Assembly: GCA_019454045.1 (NCBI GenBank) | Contig: SKCR01037648.1 | Coordinates: forward strand, 25,340-89,339 | Direction of reading: 5' to 3' | Length of the DNA: 64,000 nucleotides | Origin: Zanthoxylum bungeanum | Lineage: Eukaryota; Streptophyta; Magnoliopsida; Sapindales; Rutaceae | Shown: positions 32,690 to 44,923 of the stretch, piece by piece | Position numbering within the stretch: the stretch's first letter is position 1 | Layout: each line of letters starts with the position of its first letter | Made by a program: the position numbers and the translations under genes | The notes under the pieces: generated by a model | The model's input: the letters and a program-made list of their open reading frames with translations, nothing else | Databases searched by the model: none | What the model was told of the DNA's origin: nothing

Positions 32690-32960
32690 ATACGCCGGGA
32701 CACGTGTACCAATCAGAGGGATTCTGCTAAAATGTGCTGGCTTACTAACATGCACCGAATCTGCTAACGTGCGCATGCCATGTGTCAACATCATAGCAAA
32801 TCATGCTAACGTACACCGGACACGTGTCACCATCACACGGTGCCGACAATCAACATCGCCACATCATCGTCACATCAGAATAATCATTGAGTTGCCGACG
32901 CCGTCTGCCATGTGTCATCTTATTGCAAATTTGTCTGCCACATGGCATCGCCTCTGTATG
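32690..32960 (+). promoter_or_regulatory. ACGT/G-box-rich repeats in the U3 part of the G2 LTR
   Basis: GACACGTGT at 32700-32708 and again near 32819-32827, within repeated GCTAACGTRC-like and CTGCCATGTGTCA-like units. CACGTG is a G-box and ACACGTGTC is an ABRE-type core in plants. They lie 180-310 bp upstream of TATAAAT. In G3 the surviving copy has CACATG instead. Confidence 0.5.
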
Positions 32961-33279
32961 CCACGCCGTAAATCACGGTGCGTCGCGACGCGTGAACCCA
33001 TCGACGCCTATAAATTCAGCTCGAAATTTCAGTTTCAGATGTACCTTCCTCTCTGTAATTCCTTGAGAATTCTAAGGAGTTTGTATATAGTTTGTTTAAT
33101 TTCAGTTTTATAATTAATTTTATTTACTTTTTATAATAGTAATTTACTTTCTTTACTTTTTCAGTTTTTACTATTCAGCAATGAAGAGGTAACTTCCCCT
33201 TGCTAAGGCGAAAGGTAAAGCTTTTATTATTGTTATTTTGATTAATCTCCCTTAATTATAATGTAATAACTATTTAAAA

Positions 33280-33450
33280 CTTGACTTAATGAGGATATCG
33301 CTATATTAGCCGGTTGGTAATTATATTAAATTGGTTTTAACCTAACTAAGCAAGGATACCGCCTAGTTGGTCGGTCGGTAATTAATTATTAATGTGACTT
33401 AATCAGGTTACCGTCCTAATGGCTGGTTGGTAATATCACACAAGTTATTA
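33280..33450 (+). repeat. Three-unit repeat of about 55 bp downstream of the TATA box in the G2 LTR
   Basis: Units carry GACTTAATnAGG, then a TACCGCC-like part, then GGTYGGTAAT. Same as 15725-15900 (G1, reversed) and 55135-55300 (G3). Confidence 0.7.
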
Positions 33451-34312
33451 TATTATATTAAGGGAGATATCTAAAATAGTAGTAACAAAAGTGGATCTTT
33501 TAACCCTAACATTTTCTTTTATTATACTTTTTCCTTTTTAATTTCTAGCATTTACTTTTCATCATCTTACTTTATGTCTTTTATTTTTAAGTTCTTACTA
33601 GTTGTAAATATGTGTCGTAGCTAAGCCCATTATCTGGGGTTGTGATGAATTCCAATATCACCGGTTTATAAGGGGTTATTTTATAATTGGGGTAATATAA
33701 AGGTTTACTTATTAAGTCTTAAGCTAATGTGTCTTGTTAACTGGCCACTAATAAGATTGATCGGGTAAACTTAAAATAAACTTGACGAAGGAATTTTAGG
33801 TTTAAAACCCTAGACTTAATAGCCCACGATCTTCATTGAGGATAGATAACCCTTTAATAGATTTTCTTACAAGATAGACATATAGATGTCAGGCGGGTGT
33901 AACCACAATTGGAACTTAGTCTTAATGAATTCAGGTAACTTGGTTGACATAGACATATGATTAATTGGGTTACACTAGGTATTTGCATCCGACTATCAAC
34001 AGAGGCTTTTGCAGAATTTTGTGTTCCCGGTTAGTAAACCAATATATTATACAAACATAAAATAATCACTTCATCTTTAAAAGATATTGGAAGAAATCAC
34101 AACCCTTGATAGTTTAATAAATTTGTATTTTCCTCAACCAACTTTTGCGCCATTTTATTTACTTGTTTTAAATTTAAGTCACCATTACAATCAACAATCA
34201 TCCATTAGATACTAGTAATCATTTGAGTTCATAAAACTAATAACTTAGGTATTAAGTCCTCGTGGGATCGATACTTCTTATACTACTTGAATGATACATG
34301 CGCTTGCGTTAA

Positions 34313-35030
34313 AGTATAAGTACTATACTTTGGTATCCCTAGGATAACCAACAATTGGCACTTATCCTATTTGGGTTTTAGTTTGGTATCATCCAAACAT
34401 ATGCATGGCATTCCCAAATTTTCAGGAATGTGAAACCCGGTTTCTTTCCCGTTCATATCTAATATGAAATCCGTCAAACAGATTTTATGGAACCTTATTC
34501 AAAATAAGTTCTTGCATTGTTTATACGTATTCGTTTAAGGATCTAATCCTTAGTTCTGATTCAGAAATTAATGAGTCTAATGCGACAAACTTAATGGATT
34601 AAACACTAAAGTTATCATCACATACATCTTCCAAAGATTATGCTCTACTATTTGCTTAACTCCGGGATTAGGCATAATATGTTATTTTATCAAATAAAGT
34701 AACTTATTATTTTCCAGGACCATCCAGAAATTTATTCCCAATTTGAAAATTAAACCATTTAAATGCATTTTCCCTAGGATTATGTTTTAAATGTCAATCT
34801 TTCAATTACATCTTGATTATAATAGTCCAACTATTTAATCAACGATTTAGGTACTATTTATTATAATGATTACAATAGTCCAACTATTTAATCAACTATA
34901 ATTTAATAGATTAAAATCAATTATATTGATTACTATAATCCAATTATAAAATCAACTATAAATGAATAGTTTGAATATAGTCCAACTATTTATTAAAACA
35001 ACGATTTAAATATTAGTCCAACTGATATTT
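34313..35030 (-). pseudogene. Fossil copia pol fragment of D
   Basis: Minus-strand DNA matches the integrase-tail region of A (about 8190-8400) near 34320-34530. It then jumps to sequence equivalent to about 6640-6900 of A, so an internal deletion removed the protease and integrase core. No usable frame. Confidence 0.7.
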
Positions 35031-35202
35031 AATTTATTTGACGAAATGATATTTGTTTGAGCGCGTATGGTAAGTAATTAAACGAATATTGCAAATTCAA
35101 TTCTTGCCTCCCACTATTTTTCGGCGAGCCTCTAACCCTCTGTCGAGTACTCGGGAAACCATGTTTCCCAGTGGGCTAGGATCCCGTTAAATATCACACA
35201 AT

Positions 35203-35575
35203 CTTGACTTTGGACAACAAATTGTATGATAATTAACTAGGTAGATCTTTAAGATCGATTGGATCCAATCCAATTCCTAGATCCGGTAGGGGGACATCCA
35301 AGTCCGAAACATATATCTTATATATGCCAATACATCCAATGTATTACCTAACATTTTTCCTTTGAATCAACTAAGCCTTGGCTTTGGCACAACAAAATTA
35401 GTGATCCAAGTTAAGAACGACCCATTGACCATGGAAAGCTTCATAATCAATGTCGATGGACAAGAAGTGGTCTTGACTTTGGCCAACAAACCACAACTTG
35501 GACAAGACACCGATATGGAACAAAGCCTTCACGATTCAAACACATCCTCGACGGACAAAGGCCTTGACTTTGGCC
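35203..35575 (-). promoter_or_regulatory. Four constant-loop hairpins in the copia D leader
   Basis: Loop cores, reading CTTGACTTTGGCC on the plus strand, at 35563-35575, 35472-35484, 35376-35388 (degenerate) and 35203-35215 (GGAC variant). The unit at 35472 keeps the arms GTGGT and ACCAC; the unit at 35563 has GGC/GCC. Confidence 0.7.
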
Positions 35576-37110
35576 AACAAGCCAATGCCAGTCTCGGATC
35601 TTGAGTGAGAATCACTCAATGGAAGGAAAGACGTTTAATATTGTTTGAGGGTTTTTCACGTGCAAATTGGCAACCAATTTATTATCTGTTAAGGTCTCAT
35701 CATCATACACCCTTAAACATGCATTCTAAACACATAATAAAGCGCGTATAAATAAAATAATAATGATATGCGGATAGATACTTTACACATTGATCCTAGA
35801 TCAAATCTTTCCCTTTCTCTCTCCCGCTAGCACAAGTATTACTTCTACCCGTTACACTACACTTCTAAAGAAACCTCATTTACATTGAGGGGAATATGTG
35901 AGAAGAGAATACAAAGAATATGGAGGTGATAAGGCTGGACACGCAGGTCCAATTAATAAATTCCAAATTTATTACAACAATTTCTAAAATTGCCCCACCC
36001 ATCTAATATCCATCTGATATACATTATTCATGCATCGCAACCATGTATTCACACAAGTATGTTATCAATCAATCTAATCAAATTAGTTAATCTGATAATT
36101 AGTGACCATCCAATGTTCAAACAACGATTTGATTTTGCTCGAGTCAAAATCGTTTTGCGAATAAGTACTCAAAGTACTAATTCTCGAATTAAATTAAACT
36201 ACATAATTAAATCCAATTCAATTTGTATTTAATACTAATTTGTTATTTAATTCCAAATTAAATATTACACTTTATTAATAAACCTTTTACGATTTAAATT
36301 CCAAATTTAATCGTTACGGGTCTCAAAGCCCGATTAACGTCCAACGTCAATTCAATTAAAGTCCAATGGGCTTTTAATTAATTTCTTAAGGCGTGCACTT
36401 TTGGTCAACTCGGGTCAAACCGAATAACCAAAATCCAATCCGGGAGTTACCCATAAGCCCAGAAATCAATTTTGGCCCATTAGGCCCAATTAAACTTTAA
36501 AGGTCCATTAGTCGCATTTGGGCTTTATGGATGCGGTTTTGGGCCCAATTGGATCCAATCCATCTGGCCTAAACCTAACTTGGTACAACCAAGCCCAATT
36601 AGCCCAATAACAACATAACAAGCCCAATTCAATTTAAGGCCCAAATAATTAAATTCCAAAAATCCAATTTATTAATTTAATTACACTAAAGTGTATAACA
36701 CAATTAATCACCCAAATTAACATTTCTAAAACATTAATTTACACAATCAATCATGCTCAATTACAACAAAATATGTCCAACACATTTCATCAAAAATCAA
36801 ACCCAATTTTATGCCCAAATCAAATTCAATCCAATTAAATTCAATTCAACATTAAATCAATATCCCCAAATGATTTCCAACACATCCAATGATCAAAATC
36901 AAAAAATCCAAGACAATTTAGGGCATGCTCATTTTCGGCCAAGCCATAAAATTTGGGGAAATTTTTTCCAAACAAAATTTCATCAAATTTATCCAATCAA
37001 TCATCAATTAAAACACATTTAAGTGTACTAATTCATCCAATTTCATTATACATGCTCAAAATCAATTTTACCCAAATTTTAAGCCCTAAATCAATTTCAT
37101 GCTCAACCTT
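35576..37110 (-). other. Leader of copia D
   Basis: AT-rich noncoding DNA equivalent to 3883-5870 of A on the opposite strand. No ORF of note; many short palindromes. Confidence 0.65.
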
Positions 37111-37123
37111 GCTCAAGATACCA
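37111..37123 (-). other. Primer binding site of copia D
   Basis: Minus strand TGGTATCTTGAGC, one base after the LTR. Identical to the site of C. Confidence 0.7.
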
Positions 37124-37124
37124 T

Positions 37125-39048
37125 TGTTGGTATTTGCTAAGGTCCCAAGATCATAAACAAGCATGAAACAAGTGCAAATACAAATCAACGAAGTTGCGGA
37201 ATACTCACATCGATCGGTTGAGCGACGCGGCAATGAACAAAACTCGAAATTCTGCCACATGAAGTCACGGTAGTGAGCTGCATCCAGTCCACTATTTTCG
37301 GTCATGTGTCTTCAATTTTTGAGCTCCAAGCTTCGTCAAACGATTCCCGGCTCATGGGTGGACTTCCCTATCACCTTCGCATGTCTCTCGGAGTGCTAGC
37401 TCTTGTGATTTTTGCCACAAAATCACCACATTTGCTTCCCATTTCCTCTTGGTTCTCGGCAGTTCACTACAAAAACAGAGGAAAAATTTGCCTACCATGG
37501 CGTGTGAGAGAGGAGAGAAAAGAGAGAAGAGAGAGATGTAAAATGTGTAATTGTTGTTTGGTAAATGAATTTCTAAAATCATATACCCACTTTGCTTTCC
37601 AAAAGTCAAAGTAATTAAACAACAACATATTCCACTCAAGCTTTCAAAAAGCTTTTCAAAAACTCCCATCAAGTCACATCTTTCAATCAAGTTGTCAAGT
37701 CACATCACTGAAAGTGGCAAGTGATTTGACGCTTGATGCGACTAGTAATTTGACGCTTGATTTGACTTGCGTGCCTCACTCGAATTCGAAATGCGAATGC
37801 GCTCGTAAATAATCCCGGGCTCGGGTTCGCTAATTTCAAATTAACGAATTTTCTGTTGCGACACAATTAAATGATTATGCCTAGCAATTTACTATTCACG
37901 TCGCTAACGAATTAATTCTAAATTAATTCATTCGCCCGAATTAAAATCTAATTTTAATTCAGCGTCGAAATCCAATTTCGTTTAATATATCGAATATATT
38001 AATTAATCGATTAATTCCAAATTAATCGTTATCTCTCTTTAAATCATATTTTATCCTAGATAAAATATCTCTGTAATTAATCCCATATTAATTTACTCTC
38101 TCATCTAATTAAACCCATATTAATTAAAAGTGCGAGTCATACGTCATCGGTGAATCTTCGGGAAGCGACTCATGAGATCCCCGGATATGTTGGTAGTAAA
38201 TTCAGTCGTCGGACTATCCGAACACGTAAGTACCTCGTACTACGTTTATACCGATTTACAAGACAAGGTTGGCTTCTAGCAAAGCGCCATGCCTACCCAA
38301 TTCTCCATAAATATCCTTACAGGAATAAAAGATCTATATCAGGCGTAGTATACGTAGTATTGCGTATTTCGATCCAGTATCGGATGATCACGTGCTAGGC
38401 CTGGGGCTGCAATTGTGTCTGCCCCATACTAAGCACATATCGGATGTCTGGTAACTAGTCTCTATAATCGGATATACATGACCTTGTCATAATATCCCGA
38501 TAGCTGCAGTATTTAAGAGAACCAGTCCCGTATCCTACGTGACCATCATCTCCATATGACTGGAGTGACACTTCCATCTTGACATCACACCCAATACACT
38601 ACGATTCTCAATATACCCCGCATAGGCGTACACAGAACCTGTCAAAGCCCTGGACGACCGCAACCAAAGTATATTGATTGTCGCAAGTATTAGCGATGCA
38701 AGTCTCAGGTTAAGACCAAATACACCTACCCTTATTTCGGACTTCTATAGACACATAGTCATACTACCAATGGAATTCCGATGGGGTCTATCCAGAGCGA
38801 AGCTGTTTCCCGTACCATCGGTAAAACACAACCTCCTATTACACTTGCATGATTATCCTATACCCAAATATATGAGAACTATGCCGTTGTGCCCTCACAA
38901 TGCGCACAAGTGTAATACTAGTCTTTTACGTATTTATCGATGTCCAATCTAGACAATGCTCTGACTAGGGATATTTAATGATTAATCCTTCGAGGACTGA
39001 TACTGTCTCATATCATTCTCAATCCAGGAACTAATCATAGGGACCTCC
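37125..39048 (-). repeat. 5' LTR of copia D (main part; continues 49054-49183)
   Basis: Inner end at 37125; outer end CCAACA at 49178-49183. Interrupted at 39048 by AU with target CCTCC. It belongs with the A/C LTR subtype (for example the GACGCTTGAT...GACTTGCG block near 37727-37775). Hairpin array on this strand about 37895-38130. Confidence 0.85.
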
Positions 39049-40962
39049 TGTTGGTTTCTTTTATATGTCCCAAGGAAAGATTAAGCATATAAAATACAAC
39101 AATGAATATATATTAAAAGATGAAGTATGGCGGAATCATACTTACAAAGCTTTTGTGATGAGAAGTGATGAAGAAAATCTTTGAATCTCCAAGCTTCAAG
39201 TTTCGGCCAAGGGAGGAAGAAGAGTTGAAGCTCCAAGCTTTGTGTATTCCAAGCTCTTTGATGGTTTCCCTATCACCTCCTTTGATCCTTCAATGTGCTA
39301 GCAAATGGAGAAAAGAAAATCAAATCTTCTTTGCCCTAATGGAAGTCACGGCATTGTGAGAGAGAGAGGAGAGTTGTATTAATCTTTGTTACAAAAATCA
39401 ATTTATATTTATGCCATAATATTTATTAAATTAATAATAAACTTATGACACAAATCATGCAATGGCTTAGAGTGTCAAACACTCAAACTCCATGCAAAAC
39501 CATTGAGTGTATTGTACACTATCACCATGCAATGTATTAACAATTAAATAATGCATATAATGACATGTGTCATGTGGGCCCCACACGTTTCCAAATGAAA
39601 GTGGGCCCACGTGCACTCACGCGTTCGGGTTCGATATTTCCGAAATACCGAACTTACGTCGCGACGTTAATTAAATCGAATTTAAATAAATAATTGCGCC
39701 TAGCGAAATTATTATTTACGTCGCTAACGAATTAATTCTAAATTAACTCGTTTGCCCGAATTAAAATCTAATTTTAATTTCGCGTCGAAATCGAATTTCG
39801 ATTATTATATCGAATATAATAATTTTATCGATTAATTCTAAATTAATCGTTCTCTCTCTAAATAAGGCACTTTATCCAAGATAAAGTTTCTCCGCAATTA
39901 ATCCAAGATTAATTAAGTCCGAATCAAATATCATAGGTGAATCTTCAGGAAGCGACCCAAGAGATCTCCGGATATGTTGGCAGTAAATACGGTCGTCGGA
40001 TAATCCGAACACGTACGTACCTCGTACTACGTTCTTACCGATTCATAAGACAAGGTTGGCTTCTAGCAAAGCGCCATGCCTACCCAATTCTCCAGAATAT
40101 TCTTACTGGAATATTAGATCTATATCAAGCGTAGTATACCGTAGTATTGCGTACATCGATCCAGTATTGGACGATCACATGTTAGGCCTGGGGCTGGAAA
40201 TGTGTCTGCCCCGTACAAAACATATATCGGACATCAAGCAACTAGTCTCTTTAAATCGGACAATCCTGACCTGGTCATATTGTCCCGACGGTTGCAACCT
40301 TTTATAGAGTACTAGTTTTGTGTCCTGCGTGATCATCACCTCCATATGTCTGAAGTGATACTCCCATCTCGACATCACATCCAGTACACTACGATTCTCG
40401 ATAAACCCAGAAGAGGTGTACATAGAACCGGTTAAGGTCCCCAACCACCAAAACCAAAGTTTACCGATTGTCGCAAGTACTAGCGATGTAAGTCTCAGGT
40501 TAAGACCATATACACCTACCCTGATGCGGCCTCCCATAGACACGCAGACATACTACCAATGGGATTCCGCGAGGTCTATCCAGAGCGAAGCTGTTTTCCG
40601 TACCATCGGTAAAACACAACCTCCTATCGCACTTGCATAAGTATCCAATACTTAAATATATGAGAACTATGCCGTTGTGCCCTCTCAACGTGCACAAGCG
40701 CAATACTAGTCTATTCCGCATTATCGATGTCCGATCTCGATAATACTCCGACTAGGGATATTTAATGATTAAACCTTTATGGATTGACAATGTCTCATAT
40801 CATCTCAATCCGGTATTAATCATATGGACTTTCGCCATTTATATATCAAAGTAAATAATATTACAAAACGGCAAAAGGCAATTTCATTATCACATAGTTA
40901 ATTTTGTACAATAATACAATATCATTTACAAACAGTGACGCTATGGGACATAATGTCTAACA
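39049..40962 (-). repeat. 3' LTR of AU
   Basis: TG...CA ends; 1914 bp. Hairpin array about 39718-39920 with plus-strand loops CTA, CGA and CAA (TAG, TCG and TTG on the element strand). Confidence 0.93.
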
Positions 40963-40973
40963 ATCTCCCACTT
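40963..40973 (-). other. Polypurine tract of AU
   Basis: AAGTGGGAGAT on the minus strand, directly before the 3' LTR, identical to A and B. Confidence 0.85.
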
Positions 40974-40990
40974 GGCCTATAGCCAGTCAC

Positions 40991-41670
40991 TCAAGCATCT
41001 AATATACCCGAACTATGTATGTGTCGTTCAAAAACTTGCTGAAGAACAGCCTTCGTCAGCGGATCTGCAATGTTTTCATCTGATGTGACCTTCTCGACCT
41101 TTACATCGCCACGATGTATAATCTCCCGAATCAGATGGTAACGTCGAAGAACATGCTTGGACCGTTGATGAGACCTTGGTTCCTTAGCCTGTGCTATAGC
41201 CCCGTTATTGTCACAATACAATGGAACGGGCTCAGCTGCTAACGGAACTACTCCTAATCCGATTAGGAACTTTCGGATCCAAACTGCCTCTTTTGCTGCT
41301 TCAGATGCAGCGATGTACTCCGCTTTTGTTGTTGAATCGGCAACAGTATCTTGCTTGGAAGATTCCAGCTCACTGCTCCGTTATTCAAAAAAAAAATGTA
41401 CCCGGATTGTGACTTGTAGTCATCCTTGTCGGTTTGGAAACTTGCATCGGTATACCCAGATACCGCAAGTTCTCCACCTCCATATATTAAGAAAGCATCC
41501 TTAGTTCGTTTAAGATACTTAAGGATATTCTTAACTGCTATCCAGTGACCTTCACCTGGATCGGCCTGATAGCGACTGCACATGCTCAAAGCATATGAGA
41601 CATCAGGTCGTGTACATATCATGGCATACATGATCGATCCGACTGCCGAGGCGAACGGTATCCGACTCAT
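40991..41670 (-). pseudogene. pol: RNase H domain of AU pol
   Basis: MSRIPFASAVGSIMYAM, TRPDVSYAL, then GELAVSGYTDASFQTD (catalytic Asp), SGYIFFLNNGAVSW. A one-base loss near 41357 shifts the frame through the TTKAEY-type Glu motif and IAASEAAKEA. The domain ends MYCDNNGAIAQAKEP, RSKHV, VTSDENIADPLTKAV (41221-40991). It normally degrades the RNA strand during reverse transcription. The copia-family residues are present at DNA level; only the frame is broken. Confidence 0.9.
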
Positions 41671-41682
41671 GTTGTCTCTCTC

Positions 41683-42420
41683 TGCCTAAGTCTTAGGACA
41701 CATGTCCTTAGACAGAGAGGTACCACGTACCATTAGAACCAATCCCCTCTTGGATTGTTCCATGTTGAATCGCTTCAACACTTTATCAATGTATGTACTC
41801 CGGGAGAGTCCAAGCAGCTTTCTAGATCTATCCCGGTAGATCTTTATTCCAAGAATAAAGGCTGCTTCTCCCAGATCTTTCATGGAGAATTTTAATGAAA
41901 GCCAAGCTTTCACCGACGTTAGCATGGGAATGTCATTGCCTATAAGAAATACGTCGTCGACATAAAGGACAATAAAAGTAAGTGCTCTCCCACTAACCTT
42001 CTTGTATACACAAGGGTCATCTGCGTTTTGCACGAAATCATATTCTTTTATGATCTCATCAAAACGCTGATTCCATGACCGTGATGCTTGCTTCAATCCA
42101 TAAATGGATCGATTTAACTTACAAACCTTGTTTGCAAGTCTTGGTACGATAAAACCGTTAGGCTGTTGCATATAAACATCCTCCAAAAGGTTTCCGTTAA
42201 GGAAAGCGGTTTTAACGTCCATCTGCCATATCTCGTAATCGAAATATACAGCTATTGCAAGCATTATCCGAATGGATTTAATCATGGCAACGGGTGAGAA
42301 GGTTTCGTCATAATCAATACCCATTGTTGACGATACCCCTTCGCTACAAGCCTAGCTTTGTACGTTTGTACGTTGCCATCCATGTCGGTCTTCTTCTTGA
42401 AGATCCATCTGCATCCAATA
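41683..42420 (-). pseudogene. pol: Reverse transcriptase domain of AU pol
   Basis: The N-terminal part lies in the integrase frame (WQEAMKSEMDSMYANQVWTLV, CRWIFKKKTDMDG, ARLVAKGYRQQ). After a one-base loss near 42315 it continues GIDYDETFSPVAMIKSIR, QMDVKTAFLNGNL, SIYGLKQASRSWN, the active site YVDDVFLIGN, and MKDLGEAAFILGIKI to 41686. TAG at 41685-41683 replaces a probable CAG codon, and the same frame continues beyond. It copies element RNA into cDNA. All RT core blocks are visible. Confidence 0.92.
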
Positions 42421-43640
42421 GGCTTTACGCCTTCTGGTGCATCAACCAGTGTCCAAACTTGGTTGGCGTACATGGAATCCATCTCGGACTTCATGGCTTC
42501 TTGCCATAAAGCGGAATCGATATTTTGTATCGCTTCCTCATACGTAGCCGTCTCATTATCCTCAATAAGATTAATATCTACATGAGGTGAGATCAGGAAC
42601 CCATACCTCTCAGGTACTGTTCTGACTCTCTCCGACCTACGCGGTCCTTGTGTATGTGAAGTTTGTGGTACAGACTCATCCCGGACGGTCTGTTCATATT
42701 CCGTCGTTGATTCATTGCCAGGAACAGTATCACTACGATCTTCATCGAGTTCTACTTTCCTCCCACTTACCACTGCATTTATAAAATCCTTCTCAAGAAA
42801 AAATGTTTGTAGAGCAACAAATACTTTGTCCTCTTGTGGGTGATAGAAGTAATATCCTTTGGTTTCCCTAGGATATCCTACGAAAAGGCATTTATCAGAT
42901 TTGGGTTCAAGTTTGGTACCTTCCAAACGTTTAACATATGCCCAACATCCCCAAATCTTCAGGAAAGAGAAACCTGGTTTCCTTCCTGTCCATATTTCAT
43001 ATGGAGTCTGTTCAACAGACTTCGACGGTACCTTATTCAAAATAAGTATAGCACTGTTTAATGCGTATCCCCAGAAGGATATTGGTAGCTCAGTGCGACT
43101 CATCATTGACCTTACCATGTCTAACAAGGTGCGGTTTCTCCGTTCGGACACACCGTTTAATTGCGGTGTTCCAGGAGGAGTCCACTGTGAAAGAATACCA
43201 TATTCTTTCAAGTAATCTTGAAACTCATAACTTAAGTATTCGCCACCACGGTCTGACCGTAATGTCTATAATACTCTTCCCTGTTTGTTTCTCCACTTCG
43301 TGTCGAAAACTTTGAATTTCTCAAAAGTTTCCGACTTGTGTCTCATAAGATACACATAACCGTAACGAGATGCATCATCTGTGAAGGTTACGAAGTAGTG
43401 AAATCCACCTCTAGCCTGGCTAGACATGGGCCCGCATACGTCAGTATGAACGAGAGCCAACAGTTCTGTGGCACGTTCACCTTACCGCTAAAAGGTGATT
43501 TAGTGCATTTTGCCTAAAAGACAAGATTCGCAGACGTCATATGAATTGGGATCAAATTCGTCCAAGTACCCACTCTTCGAATGTGGAGTATGGATATGCG
43601 AGTCTTGTGTGATGTGTCCTAGACGACATTGCCACATATA
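42421..43640 (-). pseudogene. pol: Integrase of AU pol
   Basis: Zinc-finger remnant (CRLGHI, later CESCLLGK) at about 43640-43500; core ALVHTDVCGPM (first Asp) and FTDDASRYGYVYLM at 43460-43340; in-frame TAG at 43265-43263; then RSDRGGEYL (second Asp) and NGVSERRNRTLLDMVRSMM (Glu); then the copia tail FWGYAL, TPYEIWTGRKP, WGCWAYVK, FVGYPRETKGYYFYHP. It inserts element cDNA. Apart from the one stop the frame appears open from about 43460 to 42282. Confidence 0.9.
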
Positions 43641-44040
43641 AGCTTCATCTTTTAGATTACTTCTTTTGAGCCTTTTGTTGTCATTTTAGGAGATTCATTT
43701 ATATTCAAAATATAAAGACCGTTATTTGCAACAGCTGTGCAAATTTCTGCATCATTTTTATATAAATAACACCCAGTGTTTCTAAATACAAAAGTGTAAC
43801 CCTGCTGGGTTAACAAGGATACAGATATAATATTCCTAGTTAAACTAGGTACAAAATAACAGTTCAAAAGTTTAAGTACATGCCCTGAGGGCAGTCTAAA
43901 ACAAGAGTCCCTACGGCCAAAACAGCAACATTGTTCCGTTCCGACCGACCGTAGATCCATCTCCCCTGACGCCAACACCCTGCATCCCCACAACAGTACA
44001 AATATGAGCACCACAACCAGAATCAAAAATCAAATTTTTA
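43641..44040 (-). pseudogene. pol: Protease and GAG-pre-integrase region of AU pol
   Basis: Active-site DSGCGAHIC is encoded around 44024-43998 in one frame. The next part, LPSGHVLKLLNCYFVPSLTRNIISVS and GYTFVF to NNGLYILN (43652-43890), is in another, so at least one frameshift lies between. It is the retropepsin that processes the polyprotein. Confidence 0.85.
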
Positions 44041-44062
44041 AATAAAAGTAGAAGTATTTATT

Positions 44063-44923
44063 TTATCTAATAAACATACCAGAGGCGATAGCCTTGCCAG
44101 CCTTGATATCCTCCCTCTGCCCTTTGCCCATTCGGCAGTCACGTTTCCAGTGACCCCTCTTGCCGCAGTTGAGGCAGATGTCGTGAGATTTGTCCTTTGG
44201 CTTCCTAGAAGCCACTGTCAACTTGCCTTTGCCCTTGTTCTTGAACTTCTTCTTCCTCGCACCTCCAATTGCCTTGGGCCCAGCCCTTGGCGCATGAGAG
44301 GTCGATGCATAATGCGCCTCGCGCTTGCTCCCCTTTAGGAGTTCCTTTTCGGACTCCTTCAGCACGGACAACAACTCTCCAAGAGTGTCGTCAGTGTCCA
44401 TCAACTTATAGTTGATGATGATTTGTTTCCAAGTATCGGGTAGCGATTGTAATAGCATATCAATCGTCAGCTCTGCCTCCAAGACAATGCCCATCTTGGC
44501 TAACTCATCTATGTCAGCGATCATTTGAGTCCCGTGGGCCTCAACTGATGCGCCGTCTGTCATCCGGGAGCGGAAGAGTTTCCTTACTAGCTCGTACCTC
44601 TCCATCCGCTTGTTGGTGCGGTGGAGATCACGCAATCTTGCCATCATGTTATAGGGATCCAAGTCCATGTTCTGGCGTCTGAAATGCTGGGTCATTGCAG
44701 CTAGCATAACTGACTGAGCTTGGTCACAATCGTCACTATGAGTCTTCCATAACTCTAGCTCCAGTGGCTCAGTGGGTTTAGGCGGGAGAGGTCTCTGAAT
44801 AGTATACAGTACCCTCTCAGCCCCAAGCACTATCTTGAGGTTCATTTCCCAGTCGGCAAAGTTTGTCCCTTTGAAGACATTATCGCCCATGATTATGTCG
44901 CGGACATTACCCTTGCCAGTCAT
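44063..44923 (-). CDS. gag: Gag of AU (Ty1/copia), 286 codons, open
   Basis: Forms the virus-like particle and binds element RNA. Start ATG 44923 (MTGKGNVRDIIMG), with no better upstream ATG in frame. Central UBN2-type copia gag: FADWEMNLKIVL, LWKTHSDDCDQAQSVMLAAM, RLRDLHRTNKRMERYELVRKL, LLQSLPDTWKQIIINYKLMD, LLSVLKESEKELL. Then a basic linker and a CCHC knuckle CLNCGKRGHWKRDC (CX2CX4HX4C). The stop at about 44060 separates it from protease. It is the only full-length retrotransposon structural ORF in the window. The gag-less elements A-D have nothing like it at this position. Confidence 0.93.
   Translation of the reverse strand: MTGKGNVRDIIMGDNVFKGTNFADWEMNLKIVLGAERVLYTIQRPLPPKPTEPLELELWKTHSDDCDQAQSVMLAAMTQHFRRQNMDLDPYNMMARLRDLHRTNKRMERYELVRKLFRSRMTDGASVEAHGTQMIADIDELAKMGIVLEAELTIDMLLQSLPDTWKQIIINYKLMDTDDTLGELLSVLKESEKELLKGSKREAHYASTSHAPRAGPKAIGGARKKKFKNKGKGKLTVASRKPKDKSHDICLNCGKRGHWKRDCRMGKGQREDIKAGKAIASGMFIR

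Larger units (their letters stand above)
16326..34312 (+). mobile_element. G2: gypsy retrotransposon carrying ORF2 and a LOG-like gene, 5'-truncated and multiply interrupted
   Basis: Begins inside integrase, so LTR, gag, protease and RT are missing on the left. It continues through the integrase core and tail, ORF2, LOG-like gene, a 1.3-kb noncoding stretch with a 120-bp duplication, a polypurine tract and the 3' LTR (32462-34312, ending at 49184-49199 beyond copia D). Interruptions: solo LTR (16777-18806), copia B (18878-29035) and copia D with AU (34313-49183). The integrase reading continues cleanly across the solo LTR and B sites. Confidence 0.85.
32462..34312 (+). repeat. 3' LTR of G2 (main part; last 16 bp at 49184-49199)
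   Basis: Starts TGATAAGTGG after the purine tract. TATAAAT at 33009-33015. It holds ACGT-rich repeats (32690-32960) and a three-unit repeat (33280-33450). Copia D is inserted near its 3' end. The remaining GTGACAACACCGGTCA at 49184-49199 matches the end of the G3 LTR (56175-56190). Its 5' half matches G3 but not G1 or G4. Confidence 0.85.

Noticed and set aside
1..34312. A large inverted duplication, because G1 (minus) and G2 (plus) carry the same genes
   Set aside because: G1 and G2 differ by an estimated 10-15%, have different LTR subtypes, and differ in which parts are deleted. Two independent insertions of one family explain it better.
35362..35604. 80-codon ORF over the D hairpin array
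   Set aside because: Reads through the repeated CTTGACTTTGGCC loops; stops occur in A, B, C and AU at the same place.
40175..40721. ORFs of 73-122 codons on both strands in the AU LTRs, repeated at 48402-48807
   Set aside because: Open on both strands at once in the LTR and lost in other LTR copies; chance ORFs in GC-richer LTR DNA.
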